Below, one piece after another: positions 28,160 to 39,542 of a DNA stretch of 64,000 nt; positions within the stretch are counted from its first letter, which is position 1, and the number at the start of each line of letters is the position of its first letter. This DNA comes from Terriglobus roseus (GTDB lineage: Bacteria > Acidobacteriota > Terriglobia > Terriglobales > Acidobacteriaceae), in the NCBI RefSeq assembly GCF_900105625.1, contig NZ_FNSD01000001.1, forward strand, positions 4,154,001 to 4,218,000, in the 5' to 3' direction. The position numbers and the translations under genes were made by a program. The notes beneath the pieces were generated by a model. That model was given only the letters and a program-made list of their open reading frames with translations, did no database searches and was not told the origin of the DNA.

Positions 28160-28690
28160 CTAAGGCGCCACAGCCTTCACAGTCAAGGAAGACAGGTTCC
28201 GCGCCCAGCGTGCGGGCTTCTTGTCTTCTGTGAGCACCAGCTTAAAGGCACCGTCGGCTGCGATAGGCGTGCCATCCAGCGTGTCTGCGACGATCGCCTG
28301 GCCATTGCGACATTCGGGGTTCGTATCGCAAAGCGTGATGGCGACGTGAAAATTGTCCGTCGCGCTTGCGATGACAACCATCAGGTTCGCAGAGGTCCTC
28401 GGACCCTCACCTTTTGCCGGCTCCACCAGGGTAAGCAGCTCCTTGACGGGCACTCCGCTATAGCTCTCGTCCTTGTTGTTGTGCGCGTTGTGGACGCTGA
28501 CGGTGACGTGCGGCATCGCCTTCAGATCCGCCGGTGTCAGTGCCTTTTTCTTGCCCGCGATGCCGGTCAGTACCAACTCCGTGGAAGGTGCTGACTTCTT
28601 CATGTCCATACCGGCCATTTGTGCGGGCGACTTGATCGCGGTCATCGCTGGGAGAAGAAGTGCAAGACAGAGGCTGATCGGACGGGTCAT
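28160..28690 (-). CDS. Exported molybdopterin-oxidoreductase-fold protein
   Basis: About 176 residues from ATG 28690 (MTRPISLCLALLLPAMTAIK), a signal peptide start whose first bases overlap the stop of the upstream gene. The mature part follows the pattern of the sulfite-oxidase-type molybdopterin-binding fold: LTGIAGKKKALTPADLKAMP, VTVSVHNAHNNKDESYSGVP, VKELLTLVE, MVVIASATDNFHVAITL, VADTLDGTPIAADGAFKLV, and KPARWARNLSSLTV. The usual molybdenum-ligand cysteine cannot be placed and the protein is much shorter than full enzymes, so it may be a cofactor-free relative. It is translationally coupled with the next gene. Confidence 0.72.
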   Translation of the reverse strand: MTRPISLCLALLLPAMTAIKSPAQMAGMDMKKSAPSTELVLTGIAGKKKALTPADLKAMPHVTVSVHNAHNNKDESYSGVPVKELLTLVEPAKGEGPRTSANLMVVIASATDNFHVAITLCDTNPECRNGQAIVADTLDGTPIAADGAFKLVLTEDKKPARWARNLSSLTVKAVAP

Positions 28691-29397
28691 TGGGCTGCTC
28701 CAAAAAGAACGCCGTTCTGGTTGTTGCGGATGCACTTGGTGTAGTTGAACAGGAAGGTGTCGCGCATGCGAGCGTAATCTGCCGTGGACTTGATGGGTGC
28801 CTTTGCCGGGTTCAAGAGATAGACCGTCGTGACGACGTGCGTGTGATCGTCGATCAGCATGTAGATCCCGAGTGTCTTACCGTCGACCTTGTTGCGATCA
28901 AGACCAACGATGCCGAAGGCATTGAAGGGCGACTTGCGCGTCATGTTGCGGGCCACGTTCTTGTCGGACGCAATGATGTCATCGAAGTCATCCATCAGCA
29001 GCTTGCGATTCGCGACAAAATTCGCGTCCGGAAGCACTTCGATCTTGGCGCTGGCGTAGGGATCGGCACCGGGATAGGCAAAGTCCACACGACGGCCTCC
29101 AAGCAGTGGTACGGAGCCGGTCTTGCCATGCGACTGCACGGGGCGCTCCTTCACATCGTCCGGCATGGGCACAATGTTTGTGACCTGCAGGCCGTCCGGG
29201 AAAGAGCAGGATTCGTAAGGCTTTAGCTGCGGAAGGGACTTCGGCGCAACTGCCCGGGGCGCCTGTGCTCCCGTCGACGGGAAAAGAAGCGGCTTGGGCG
29301 AAACGGGTTTCACCGCAGGGGAAGCTGTGGTTTGAGCGTGCAGTGCAGCCATAGGCAGCAGGAAGAGGGCGACGATGGCGGAGGGTGCAAGACGCAT
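28687..29397 (-). CDS. Exported hypothetical protein
   Basis: 236 residues with a signal peptide (IVALFLLPMAALHAQ) and a Pro/Ala-rich linker. The mature part has two cysteines (ESCSFPDG near the start and TKCIRNNQ near the end) that may form a disulfide. Its order of beta-rich segments (YPGADPYASAKIEVLP, FGIVGLDRNKVDGKTLGIYM, THVVTTVYLLNP) gives no family match. Its stop codon overlaps the start of the molybdopterin-fold gene by 4 bases, so the two form an operon and may act together in the periplasm. Confidence 0.65.
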   Translation of the reverse strand: MRLAPSAIVALFLLPMAALHAQTTASPAVKPVSPKPLLFPSTGAQAPRAVAPKSLPQLKPYESCSFPDGLQVTNIVPMPDDVKERPVQSHGKTGSVPLLGGRRVDFAYPGADPYASAKIEVLPDANFVANRKLLMDDFDDIIASDKNVARNMTRKSPFNAFGIVGLDRNKVDGKTLGIYMLIDDHTHVVTTVYLLNPAKAPIKSTADYARMRDTFLFNYTKCIRNNQNGVLFGAAQ

Positions 29398-29436
29398 CTC
29401 TGAACACTACCGGAACGGCCGTCGTATACTCAAGCC

Positions 29437-29940
29437 ATGTCAGTCGTCAAGAATATCGCCGGCATCGCCAAGGGCATGGGCATCACCTTTAAGGAGATGC
29501 TGCAGCCGTCAGAGGTCGAAAACTACCCCGACGGCCCAGGGCCGATGCGTGGCGCCATCTTCCAGGAACGCTTTCGCGGCAAGCACCAGTTGCAGCGCGA
29601 TGAGAACGGGCTGGAGAAGTGCGTCGCCTGCTTCCTGTGCGCGGCAGCGTGTCCGTCGAACTGCATCTACATCGAAGCTGCGGAGAACACGGAAGAGAAG
29701 CGCATCTCTTCCGCCGAGCGCTACGCGAAAGTCTACAACATCGACTACAACCGCTGCATCTTCTGCGGTTACTGCGTCGAAGCGTGCCCCACGGACGCCA
29801 TCACACACGGTCATGGCTTTGAATTGGCCAGTTTGAACGCGACCAACCTGGTCATGCGTAAGGAAGACCTGTTGATGCCCACACCCGCGACACCGCTGAA
29901 GCCGGGCAGCAGCGAAGACCGCGTCGAGCTGCTCTCGTAG
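29437..29940 (+). CDS. nuoI: NADH-quinone oxidoreductase subunit I
   Basis: 167 residues, the usual size. Two [4Fe-4S] ferredoxin motifs carry clusters N6a/N6b: CVACFLCAAACPSNCIYI and CIFCGYCVEACPTDAI. The N-terminus (AGIAKGMGITFKEMLQP) is the membrane-associated amphipathic helix typical of NuoI, and RGAIFQERFRGKHQLQRDENG matches the family. It belongs to the peripheral arm of respiratory complex I. It is encoded alone rather than in a nuo operon; other subunits must lie elsewhere. Confidence 0.95.
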   Translation: MSVVKNIAGIAKGMGITFKEMLQPSEVENYPDGPGPMRGAIFQERFRGKHQLQRDENGLEKCVACFLCAAACPSNCIYIEAAENTEEKRISSAERYAKVYNIDYNRCIFCGYCVEACPTDAITHGHGFELASLNATNLVMRKEDLLMPTPATPLKPGSSEDRVELLS

Positions 29941-29954
29941 TCCGGCGTTGCACG

Positions 29955-30398
29955 CTATAGCGCTTCGAAAGATTGCCGGTCAGTGACCTCGGTCCTGGCC
30001 GGCGTTTCCATCTCCTGCATCTTCGCGATGACAGCCGTCATATCCACAAAGTTCCACGCTTCCACAATCTGACCGCTGGACCATCTGGCCGTCGCAAAGC
30101 CCGAAACGGCCGCCGGCTTATCCGTTGCGTCTTCGCGGCCGTGAAGCGTCGCGGTCCAGCGCACCGCGGACTTGTCTCCGTCCACGAAGACATCCTGCAT
30201 CTTCAGCTGGATCTTCGGAAAAGCATTGTGAAATTGAACAACAGAGGCTTTGAAGCCTGCGGCATCCTGGACCGAATTGAATTCGGGGAAGCCGTGCGCC
30301 CGCACCTCGGGGGCCAGCAGCTCATCGACGGTTGCGAGCCGTTTCTGATTCCAGACCTCTTCAAACCACCGCTGCGTCAGTTCGCGTACATCCTGCAT
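29955..30398 (-). CDS. SnoaL-like (ester cyclase / NTF2-fold) protein
   Basis: 147 residues. It matches the SnoaL-like polyketide cyclase pattern: RWFEEVWNQKRLATVDELLA, VRAHGFPEF, FHNAFPKIQLKMQDVFVDGD, KSAVRWTATLHG, ATARWSSGQIVEAWNFVDM. The NTF2-like cone fold binds small hydrophobic molecules; most genomic members have no known substrate. It has no signal peptide. It is convergent with nuoI with 14 bases between stops. Confidence 0.85.
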   Translation of the reverse strand: MQDVRELTQRWFEEVWNQKRLATVDELLAPEVRAHGFPEFNSVQDAAGFKASVVQFHNAFPKIQLKMQDVFVDGDKSAVRWTATLHGREDATDKPAAVSGFATARWSSGQIVEAWNFVDMTAVIAKMQEMETPARTEVTDRQSFEAL

Positions 30399-30532
30399 GG
30401 CTTCCCTCCAGTGCTGGGAGACTATGCAGCCGGGGAAAGCCGTTGCAAGAAAAATTACGGTGAGCAGCGCAATTTCTCTTAATCGGACGGTGCCGGGTTC
30501 TCAAAAGCCATGCGCGGTCGGAGAATAGAGGC

Positions 30533-32629
30533 ATGACTGTTCTGAATGAAACGCCGGTAGTTGCGGGAACCGCTCCAGTTTTCGACGCAAGCAATCCGTT
30601 CTTTGCGCCCAGCTCGTTGCCTTACTCTGCGCCTCCATTCGACAAGATCCGCGAAGAGCACTACATGCCCGCGTTCGATGCCGGTATGGCTGAGGGGCGG
30701 GCCGAGGTGGATGCCATCATCGCGAACACCGATGCGCCAACGTTCGACAACACCCTGGTCGCTCTGGAGAAGAGCGGCGCCCTGCTGAACCGCGTTGCCA
30801 CTGCCTTCTATGCGATCGCCGGCGCGAATACCAATGCTGCGATTCAGCAGATGCAGCAGGACGTTGCGCCCAAGCTGTCGGCGCATGGCGACAGCATCAA
30901 CCTGGACGAGAAGTTGTTTGCACGCGTGAAGACCCTGTATGAGCAGCGCGAGTCGCTTGACCTGGATGCGGAGTCGCTGCGCCTGCTGGAAATCACGTAT
31001 GACGGCTTCGTAAAGGCAGGCGCGCTGTTGAGCGAGCCGAGCAAGAACACCCTGCGCGCGCTGAATACCGAGCAGTCCACGCTGCAGGCGAAATTCATCA
31101 ATCGCGTGCTGGCAGCCATGAAGGAAGGTGGCCTGCACGTTGTGACGCGCGAAGCGCTGGATGGCCTGTCGGATGCAGAGATTGCAGAGGCCGCCGAGGC
31201 AGCGAAGTCGCGCGAGTTGGATGGCTTCTATCTCTCACTGCAGAACACGACGCAGCAGCCTGCGCTTGCTTCACTGACCAATCGCGAGACCCGTAAGGCC
31301 CTGTGGGAGGCTTCGCTGACGCGTGCCGAACAGGGGAATGATCACGACACCCGCGAGATGATCTCGCGCCTGGCGCAGCTTCGCGCGCAACGTGCGCATC
31401 TGCTGGGTTACGAAAGCTATGCGGCCTGGAAGCTCTCCGACCAGATGGCCCGCACGCCCGAAGCCGCTGTGAAGTTTCTCGACAACCTGGTCCCCGCGGC
31501 GCTCGTCGGTGCCAAGGCCGAAGCGGCAGAAATGCAGGCACTGATCGGCGACTCCTTCACGCTGGAGCCGTGGGACTGGGCCTTCTATGCCGAAGCTGTT
31601 CGCAAGGCGAAGTACGACATCAATGAAGACGAGGTGAAGCAGTACTTCGAACTGAGCAGTGTCTTTGAAGATGGTGTGCTCTTTGCTGCAACGAAGCTCT
31701 ATGGCATCACGTTCTCCAAGCGGGCGGACCTGCCGGTCTACCACCCGGACGTTGTGACCTATGAGGTTTTCAACGCGGACGGATCGCATCTTGCACTGCT
31801 GTACTGCGACTTCTACCGGCGCGATTCGAAGCGTGGCGGCGCGTGGATGAGTTCGCTGCTGACACAGTCAAAGCTGCTGGGCGATGCGCCCATCATCACC
31901 AATGTCTGCAACTACACGAAGCCGGTGGGCGATGAACCTTCGTTGATTGACAGCGATGAGGCGCAGACGCTCTTCCATGAGTTCGGGCACGCACTGCATG
32001 GCTTGTTCAGTGAAGCGACCTACCCATCGCTCAGCGGTACCGCGGTACCGCGTGACTTCGTCGAATTCCCATCGCAGTTCAATGAGCACTGGGCTTCGTA
32101 CCCGGCCATCTTCAATAACTACGCGAAACACTGGAAGACGGGCGAAGTCATGCCCGCCGACCTACAGGCAAAGCTGAAGGCGACGAAGAATTTCAATGGC
32201 GGCCACGCGTTAACGGAAGTACTTGCAGCGGCCGAACTCGACATGCAATGGCACACGCTACCCTCGGACAGTGAAGCGCCGGATGCATCGGCCTTCGAAG
32301 CCGCTGCGCTGGAACGTGCCGGTGTGTCGGTGCCACTGGTGCCGCCACGCTATCGCTCGACGTACTTCTCGCACATCTTCGGCGGTGGCTATGCCGCGGG
32401 CTACTACGCGTACCTGTGGGCGGAGATGCTGGACAGCGATGCGTATCACTGGTTCGAAGAGCATGGCGGCCTGACACGCGCCAATGGCGATCGCCTGCGC
32501 AACATGGTGCTGTCACGCGGCAACACCGCCGATCCTGCTGAGCTCTATCGCGCGTGGGCGGGTCGTGATCCGGTCATTGGACCGATGCTGCAACAGCGTG
32601 GGATTCCTGACTCGGCGGTGACTGGATAG
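30533..32629 (+). CDS. M3-family oligopeptidase / peptidyl-dipeptidase Dcp-like
   Basis: 698 residues, the full length of M3A peptidases. The zinc site FHEFGHALHGLFS (HExxH, ~481) is followed by the third ligand region in QFNEHWA. Substrate-binding tyrosines lie in YFSHIFGGGYAAGYYAYLWA, typical of Dcp/OpdA. The N-terminal helical half (FDKIREEHYMPAFDAGM, NTLVALEKSGALLNRV) matches too. It trims short peptides in the cytoplasm; no signal peptide is present, so the cytoplasmic form is likely. Dcp cuts dipeptides from C-termini, OpdA/PrlC is an endopeptidase; I cannot decide from sequence. Confidence 0.93.
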   Translation: MTVLNETPVVAGTAPVFDASNPFFAPSSLPYSAPPFDKIREEHYMPAFDAGMAEGRAEVDAIIANTDAPTFDNTLVALEKSGALLNRVATAFYAIAGANTNAAIQQMQQDVAPKLSAHGDSINLDEKLFARVKTLYEQRESLDLDAESLRLLEITYDGFVKAGALLSEPSKNTLRALNTEQSTLQAKFINRVLAAMKEGGLHVVTREALDGLSDAEIAEAAEAAKSRELDGFYLSLQNTTQQPALASLTNRETRKALWEASLTRAEQGNDHDTREMISRLAQLRAQRAHLLGYESYAAWKLSDQMARTPEAAVKFLDNLVPAALVGAKAEAAEMQALIGDSFTLEPWDWAFYAEAVRKAKYDINEDEVKQYFELSSVFEDGVLFAATKLYGITFSKRADLPVYHPDVVTYEVFNADGSHLALLYCDFYRRDSKRGGAWMSSLLTQSKLLGDAPIITNVCNYTKPVGDEPSLIDSDEAQTLFHEFGHALHGLFSEATYPSLSGTAVPRDFVEFPSQFNEHWASYPAIFNNYAKHWKTGEVMPADLQAKLKATKNFNGGHALTEVLAAAELDMQWHTLPSDSEAPDASAFEAAALERAGVSVPLVPPRYRSTYFSHIFGGGYAAGYYAYLWAEMLDSDAYHWFEEHGGLTRANGDRLRNMVLSRGNTADPAELYRAWAGRDPVIGPMLQQRGIPDSAVTG

Positions 32630-32640
32630 CAACAGACTTC

Positions 32641-32763
32641 GGGTGCCCCATTCTTTCGCGAAGCGAAAGGTGGGGTATCGCGCGGAAGCGCGACGCTGCT
32701 GCTGGAGTCGAACGGTCATGCTTCGCGTGATGCCCCACCCTTGCTGCGCAAGAATGGGGACCC
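32641..32763. repeat. Dispersed repeat, two inverted copies of the GTGCCCCATTCTTTCGC type
   Basis: GGGTGCCCCATTCTTTCGCG at 32641-32660 is identical to 9495-9514. It forms a small hairpin with GAAAGGTGGGGTA. At 32730-32763 an inverted relative follows (GATGCCCCACCC, then GCGCAAGAATGGGGACCCA). The element fills the gap between two convergent genes. It is a second, unrelated type to the CCCTTCCGA elements. Confidence 0.8.
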
Positions 32764-32790
32764 ACATGCGAGGGCGCGATCCTCTTCCTC

Positions 32791-35498
<2,708 letters not shown>

Positions 35499-35502
<4 letters not shown>

Positions 35503-36617
35503 GCGCGTGCACCTGCCAGTTCCAGTGCGTATTCGCGCGGATGCTTGCCTTCGAGCGCCTTTGCGATCGCGGCGATGTGGTCAGGCGTGTTGCCGCAGCA
35601 GCCGCCGGCAATGTTGATCAGGCCGTTCTTCGCAAAGTCACCGAGGAAGCGCGCCATGTCGTCCGGTTCAAGATCGAAACCGGTCGGCGACAACGGGTTC
35701 GGCAGACCTGCGTTCGGATAGCAGGAGATTGCGGTGTCCGCTTTCGCGGCGAGTTCCGTGAGAAACGGGTACATCAGATCGGGACCAATCGAGCAGTTCA
35801 AGCCCACGCTCAGCGGCTTCACATGTTTCACAGCGTTCCAGAAAGCCTCGACGGTCTGCGCGGAGATCATCGTCTCGCCGCCACGTCCCACAGCAGCGGA
35901 GATCATCACGGGCAGGTCCGTGCCTTTGGCAGTGTGGCCGTCTTCTTCGAAGACCTCGCGGATCGCGACGAGTGCTGCTTTCGCATTCAACGAATCGAAG
36001 ATCGTCTCGACCAGCAGAACGTCCGAACCTCCGGCGATCAGCGCGCGTACCTGGTGCTTGTACGCGGTCAGCACCTGGTCAAAGGTGACCACGCGAAACC
36101 CTGGATCGTCGGCATCGGGTGAGTTTGAGAGTGAGACGGTTAGCGGGCCAATAGCGCCGGCAACAAAGCGCTGGCGGCCCGTGTCGTTCGACGTCCTGTC
36201 TGCAAGCTCGCGGCACTGCCTTGCGCTGACTTCGTTGATCTCCCAAGCCAGGTCGTTCAGCATCGTGTCGTCGATGATCTTCTGGTAAAACTCGGGATCC
36301 TTGCGGCCGCCGTGTTCGCGCGGATCGTCCACGAAGAACTCGCTCTGCGAGATGCCGGTCGCGCCGAAGGTGTTCGTCTCGATGATGTCGGCGCCCGCGT
36401 TTAGAAAACGCTGGTGGATGTCGCAGATCATCGCCGGCTGCGTCAGCGAAAAGATGTCGCCGTTGTTCAGCAGATCCTTCGGGGCGTCCTTGAAACGTTC
36501 GCCGCGCATGTCCGCTTCGGTCATGCCATAGGTGCGGATGGTCGTACCCATGGCGCCATCGATGATGGCGATGCGGTCTTCCAGAACTTTGCTGAGTGGG
36601 TGTTTGCTATCCGGCAT
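35499..36617 (-). CDS. metH: Methionine synthase, homocysteine-binding part (split MetH)
   Basis: About 372 residues from ATG 36617 ([20 protein letters not shown]); the frame is open further upstream but similarity begins at [15 protein letters not shown]. It is the homocysteine S-methyltransferase barrel: [35 protein letters not shown], and the zinc cysteines in [12 protein letters not shown] and [13 protein letters not shown] that activate the homocysteine thiol. In most bacteria this module is fused to the rest of MetH; here it is a separate gene whose stop overlaps the start of the second part by 4 bases, so stoichiometric coexpression is expected. Split versions are known in some bacteria. 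Confidence 0.95.
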
Positions 36618-36640
36618 GGCTGAGATTAGATGATATCGAA

Positions 36641-36710
36641 CGCGGAAAGCACCAAGGGCCTGAGTCTGTAGCCACGGCGGGTTCGCCTCCGGTAAACTAT
36701 CCCTACCGCG
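36641..36710 (-). promoter_or_regulatory. Structured leader candidate upstream of split metH
   Basis: The metH leader RNA can form competing structures: an outer stem CGCGG (36641-36645) / CCGCG (36706-36710), or a hairpin CGGTA (36690-36694) / TACCG (36704-36708) that uses the same bases, plus GGCG/CGCC hairpin near 36677-36688. I do not recognise the SAM, SAH or cobalamin riboswitch consensus in it. Competing stems would suit a switch, but they may be chance in GC-rich DNA. Confidence 0.3.
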
Positions 36711-36777
36711 TGAAAGCAATCGGTCCCTGGCTCGCCTCCGTGCCCTGTGCCTGCTTGCGATAGCGCGCTACACAACC

Positions 36778-37161
36778 ATGTCACCGCTACCCCCCGACCC
36801 CTCGGCCAAGAGCATCCTGCATATCTGTGCGCGCGAGATGCTGCGTCCCTTACGTGATCAGATCCTGCGCCTGTCGGGATTCTTCGTCGACTCGACGCTG
36901 TCCACTGCGGAAGGGCTTTCGCTCTTCTGGGCCAAGCACTACGACCTGGTGCTGATTGATGTGGAGGGCGAGCACAAGGTAGGCGACGCGGAAGAGATGT
37001 GCTCTGAAATCAAAACTGCCCAGCCCGAACAGAAGGTGGCGTTCGTCTGCAATTGGCGCGTGGCCATCATGACGGACTGCCCGGATGAGATCCTGCGGAC
37101 GGAGTTCGATCCGCAGCGCTTTGTCTCCGGCGTGCAGAGCATGATTACCCAGGCCAGCTAG
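36778..37161 (+). CDS. Degenerate receiver-domain protein
   Basis: 127 residues with a CheY-like layout: ILHICAREMLRPLRDQIL, then a phospho-acceptor-like strand HYDLVLIDVEGEHK (Asp in LVLID), and VAFVCNWRV in place of the Thr/Ser strand. The pair of N-terminal acidic residues and the conserved Lys are not evident, so normal phosphorylation is doubtful. Stand-alone receivers of this form are common in Acidobacteriota. It is divergent from metH. Role unknown. Confidence 0.6.
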   Translation: MSPLPPDPSAKSILHICAREMLRPLRDQILRLSGFFVDSTLSTAEGLSLFWAKHYDLVLIDVEGEHKVGDAEEMCSEIKTAQPEQKVAFVCNWRVAIMTDCPDEILRTEFDPQRFVSGVQSMITQAS

Positions 37162-37180
37162 CGACCTTACCGCGGGCCAG

Positions 37181-37945
37181 CTAAGGCGACGCCGTCTGTA
37201 TGCTGGTATCGACCTCATCCTGAATCATGTTCTGGACGCTTGCCCACACCTTCGGATCGTTCTCGATCTCAATGTGCGGATGCATAAACGTGCGCGCAAA
37301 CCAGGGAAACTGGCTCGTATCCACTGGCGATGATTTATAGCTGACCAGCTGATTGCCAAGGATGATCGTCTTCGCGGGGTCTTCCGCGTGAATACTGCGC
37401 CGCCCGCTCAGCAGACCCTCCGTCTGGTAGATGTTCATGGCGTGATGCACATTGGCCGGAATGGTGCTGTCGTCTTCACCCAGCTTTTGCACGGAATCCA
37501 CCTGAATGGTCAGCAACACAGGAACGCCTATGCGGTCCAGCTGGCGCGCGATATTTACCGTCTCGGAGGCGCCCCAGCTATGGCCGTAGAGCACAATCCG
37601 GGCGTTGCGCTTCTCTGCTTCGCTGAGCGCGCCATTGCCGTCGGTATCCAGGTAATGCATGACAGCCGTCATGGCCTGCGTTGTGTCGTGATTGGCGAAG
37701 GTCATCACGGTCATGCGGTTGCCGTTGTGCTGCTGTAGATCGCGCGCGATGACGGCTTCTTTGTGGACGAAGTTCGTGCTCTTCACGCGGCCTCCCATGA
37801 AGCCAAGCACCAGCGCAGGGTGTGCCGGATACCCGGTTGGAGCAGGTCTTTCCGCGCGCGGCTGTGCGCAAAGTGTCGTTGCAGCGGTAAGTCCGAGAAT
37901 GAGTACGAGAGTCGAGACGCGAGGGAAGGACAACGGGCAGGGCAT
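37181..37945 (-). CDS. Exported alpha/beta-hydrolase-like protein with an EF-hand-like loop
   Basis: About 254 residues from ATG 37945 (MPCPLSFPRVSTLVLILGLT), a signal peptide; a GTG at 37972 is the alternative and neither has a good ribosome site. The nucleophile elbow is VLYGHSWGASETV (G-x-S-x-G). Ahead of it a calcium-binding-like loop DTDGNGALSEAE (D-x-D-G-N-G-x-x-S-x-x-E) is inserted. The region LVLGFMGGRVKSTNFVHKEA may be the oxyanion segment. Catalytic acid and His are not certain (HPHIEIEND near the end is a candidate). A periplasmic lipase/esterase-type role is inferred. Confidence 0.7.
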   Translation of the reverse strand: MPCPLSFPRVSTLVLILGLTAATTLCAQPRAERPAPTGYPAHPALVLGFMGGRVKSTNFVHKEAVIARDLQQHNGNRMTVMTFANHDTTQAMTAVMHYLDTDGNGALSEAEKRNARIVLYGHSWGASETVNIARQLDRIGVPVLLTIQVDSVQKLGEDDSTIPANVHHAMNIYQTEGLLSGRRSIHAEDPAKTIILGNQLVSYKSSPVDTSQFPWFARTFMHPHIEIENDPKVWASVQNMIQDEVDTSIQTASP

Positions 37946-38135
37946 GAGCGCACCATGGGGGCCGGCGCTCACGATGAGCGGCGAACGCCAGTCTGAAATT
38001 TACACCTGCGCGCCGACACTTGCCACGTCGCGCCGGGTCTAGGCCTGTAGACCACCGCAGATGGCGCACGGGCCGCTGGGCGGGTAAAGTGAAAATAGCC
38101 TTAAGATCGTCGCGCAACGCGCCGGGAGACCCTCT

Positions 38136-39197
38136 TTGAAGCTCATCAGCAGGACCGGCCCGGCACCGCGGCGATGGCTATGGACTCTCGTCGCCGCTGC
38201 CGCAGCATTGCAGTTCGCCGTTCCCGCGCGCGCTTCGGTCGCGTTGTTGATGGAAGAGCCCTACGGACAGTTTGGAGCGTTCAACCCCACGGGGCACGCC
38301 GCGGTTTATCTGAACCACGTATGCGCCGTTACGCCCACACAACTTCGCACCTGTCGCCCCGGTGAGTTGGGCGTCGTCATCAGCCGCTATCACAAGATCC
38401 ATCACAACGACTGGATCGCCATGCCCCTGGCGCCGTACCTCTACGCCGTCGACGAGCCGTCTGATGTGCCAAAGTCTGTGACGAAGGAAGATGTCACGCG
38501 CCTTCGCGAGGCTTACTGGCGGGCGCACCTGCAGAAGCTGGCTCCTGCGAAGGCGGATGGTTCTGTCCCCGGTGGCGAGTGGACGCAGTTGGTGGGCTCC
38601 TCCTTCGATCGCAAAATCCATGGCTTTGAAGTTGAGACGACACCTGAAGAGGACGAGCACCTCATCGCCTACTTCAACGATCGGCGCAACGTCGGCCATT
38701 TCAATCTGTTCTTCCATAACTGCGCGGACTTTTCGAAAGCGGTTCTGGACATCTACTTTCCGCATGCCATCCACCGAAATTTCATTGCGGACTTCGGCAT
38801 CACCACGCCAAAGCAGGTCGCCAAGTCACTGGTGAAGTACGGTAAGAAGCACCCGGAGCTGAAGATGTCCGCGTTCACGATCCTGCAGGTGCCCGGGACC
38901 GTGGGGCGCAGCCACTCTGTGGACGGTGTCGCGGAATCGCTGGTGAAGAGTAAGAAGTACCTGCTGCCGCTGGTGGTTCTGCAGCCGGAGTTCGCGGGTG
39001 CGCTGGCGGTCGGTTATTTGTCTGAGGGACGGCTGCACCTGCCGAAGGACGCACCCATCTTCGAGATTGGCGATCTGGTGCCCGCGAATGCGCAGGACGC
39101 TGCAACGCCGGTAGCCAGTGCGGCGCCGCCTCCGCAGGGCATCATTCCTGCCTCCAATGTGCCTGCCGTCACTCCTGCGCCATCAACAGCGCAGTAG
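38136..39197 (+). CDS. Exported permuted NlpC/P60-like putative cysteine hydrolase, paralogue B
   Basis: 353 residues from TTG 38136, with GGGAG 7 bases upstream. Signal peptide (WTLVAAAAALQFAVPARA), then the same arrangement as paralogue A: VALLMEEPYGQFGAF, GHAAVYLNHVCAV (His ~54), RYHKIHHNDWIAMPLAPYLY, a middle region EVETTPEEDEHLIAYFNDR, FFHNCADFSKAVLDIYFP (Cys ~196) and TPKQVAKSLVKYGKKHPEL. The C-terminus is Ala/Pro-rich. The near-identical layout in two genes 11 kb apart implies gene duplication. Family assignment rests on motif order alone. Confidence 0.7.
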   Translation: MKLISRTGPAPRRWLWTLVAAAAALQFAVPARASVALLMEEPYGQFGAFNPTGHAAVYLNHVCAVTPTQLRTCRPGELGVVISRYHKIHHNDWIAMPLAPYLYAVDEPSDVPKSVTKEDVTRLREAYWRAHLQKLAPAKADGSVPGGEWTQLVGSSFDRKIHGFEVETTPEEDEHLIAYFNDRRNVGHFNLFFHNCADFSKAVLDIYFPHAIHRNFIADFGITTPKQVAKSLVKYGKKHPELKMSAFTILQVPGTVGRSHSVDGVAESLVKSKKYLLPLVVLQPEFAGALAVGYLSEGRLHLPKDAPIFEIGDLVPANAQDAATPVASAAPPPQGIIPASNVPAVTPAPSTAQ

Positions 39198-39276
39198 GCA
39201 CACCCATTGCATCGCTGCCCCCAAGGTGCTACAAAAGTGTTAATCAAGTCTGCAGCAGTGATGCCGCAGATCTGAG

Positions 39277-39392
39277 TTTCATGAAGAGTGGCTGAGGGAC
39301 GAGCCCTGCGACGCCACGACAACCGGACGAAGTCTGTACCGGTGTCACCTCTCTCCTGGGAACCCGCGCAAGTGGGAACAGGGAACATGAGA
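39277..39392 (+). promoter_or_regulatory. SAM riboswitch (S-box type) upstream of thrC-like gene
   Basis: Closing stem P1: TTTCATG (39277-39283) with CATGAGA (39386-39392). P2: GTGGC (39288-39292) with GCCAC (39313-39317), enclosing the invariant GAGGGA...GCCC segment (39294-39305). The ACAACC joiner follows, and P3 is CCGG (39322-39325) with CCGG (39339-39342) leading into GGTGTCACC. A fourth hairpin around CCTGGG/ACAGGG lies before the 3' P1 strand. The GAGGGA-GCCC-...-CAACC-...-GGTG order is that of SAM-I family aptamers. It lies ~150 bases before the thrC start. Control by S-adenosylmethionine marks the operon as methionine-related rather than threonine-related. Confidence 0.85.
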
Positions 39393-39542
39393 TTCGGGAT
39401 ACAGCCTCCACGCAAGGTGTGGACCAGCCGTATGACCGTCTAATCAGGCTTCCGTACGTACCGCCTATCCGGCAGGTGCGTCTTCCCGGCAGAGTCGTCG
39501 CATGTGGTCCATACCCCTCTTCCGCTTAGGGAAGAAGGTTTC

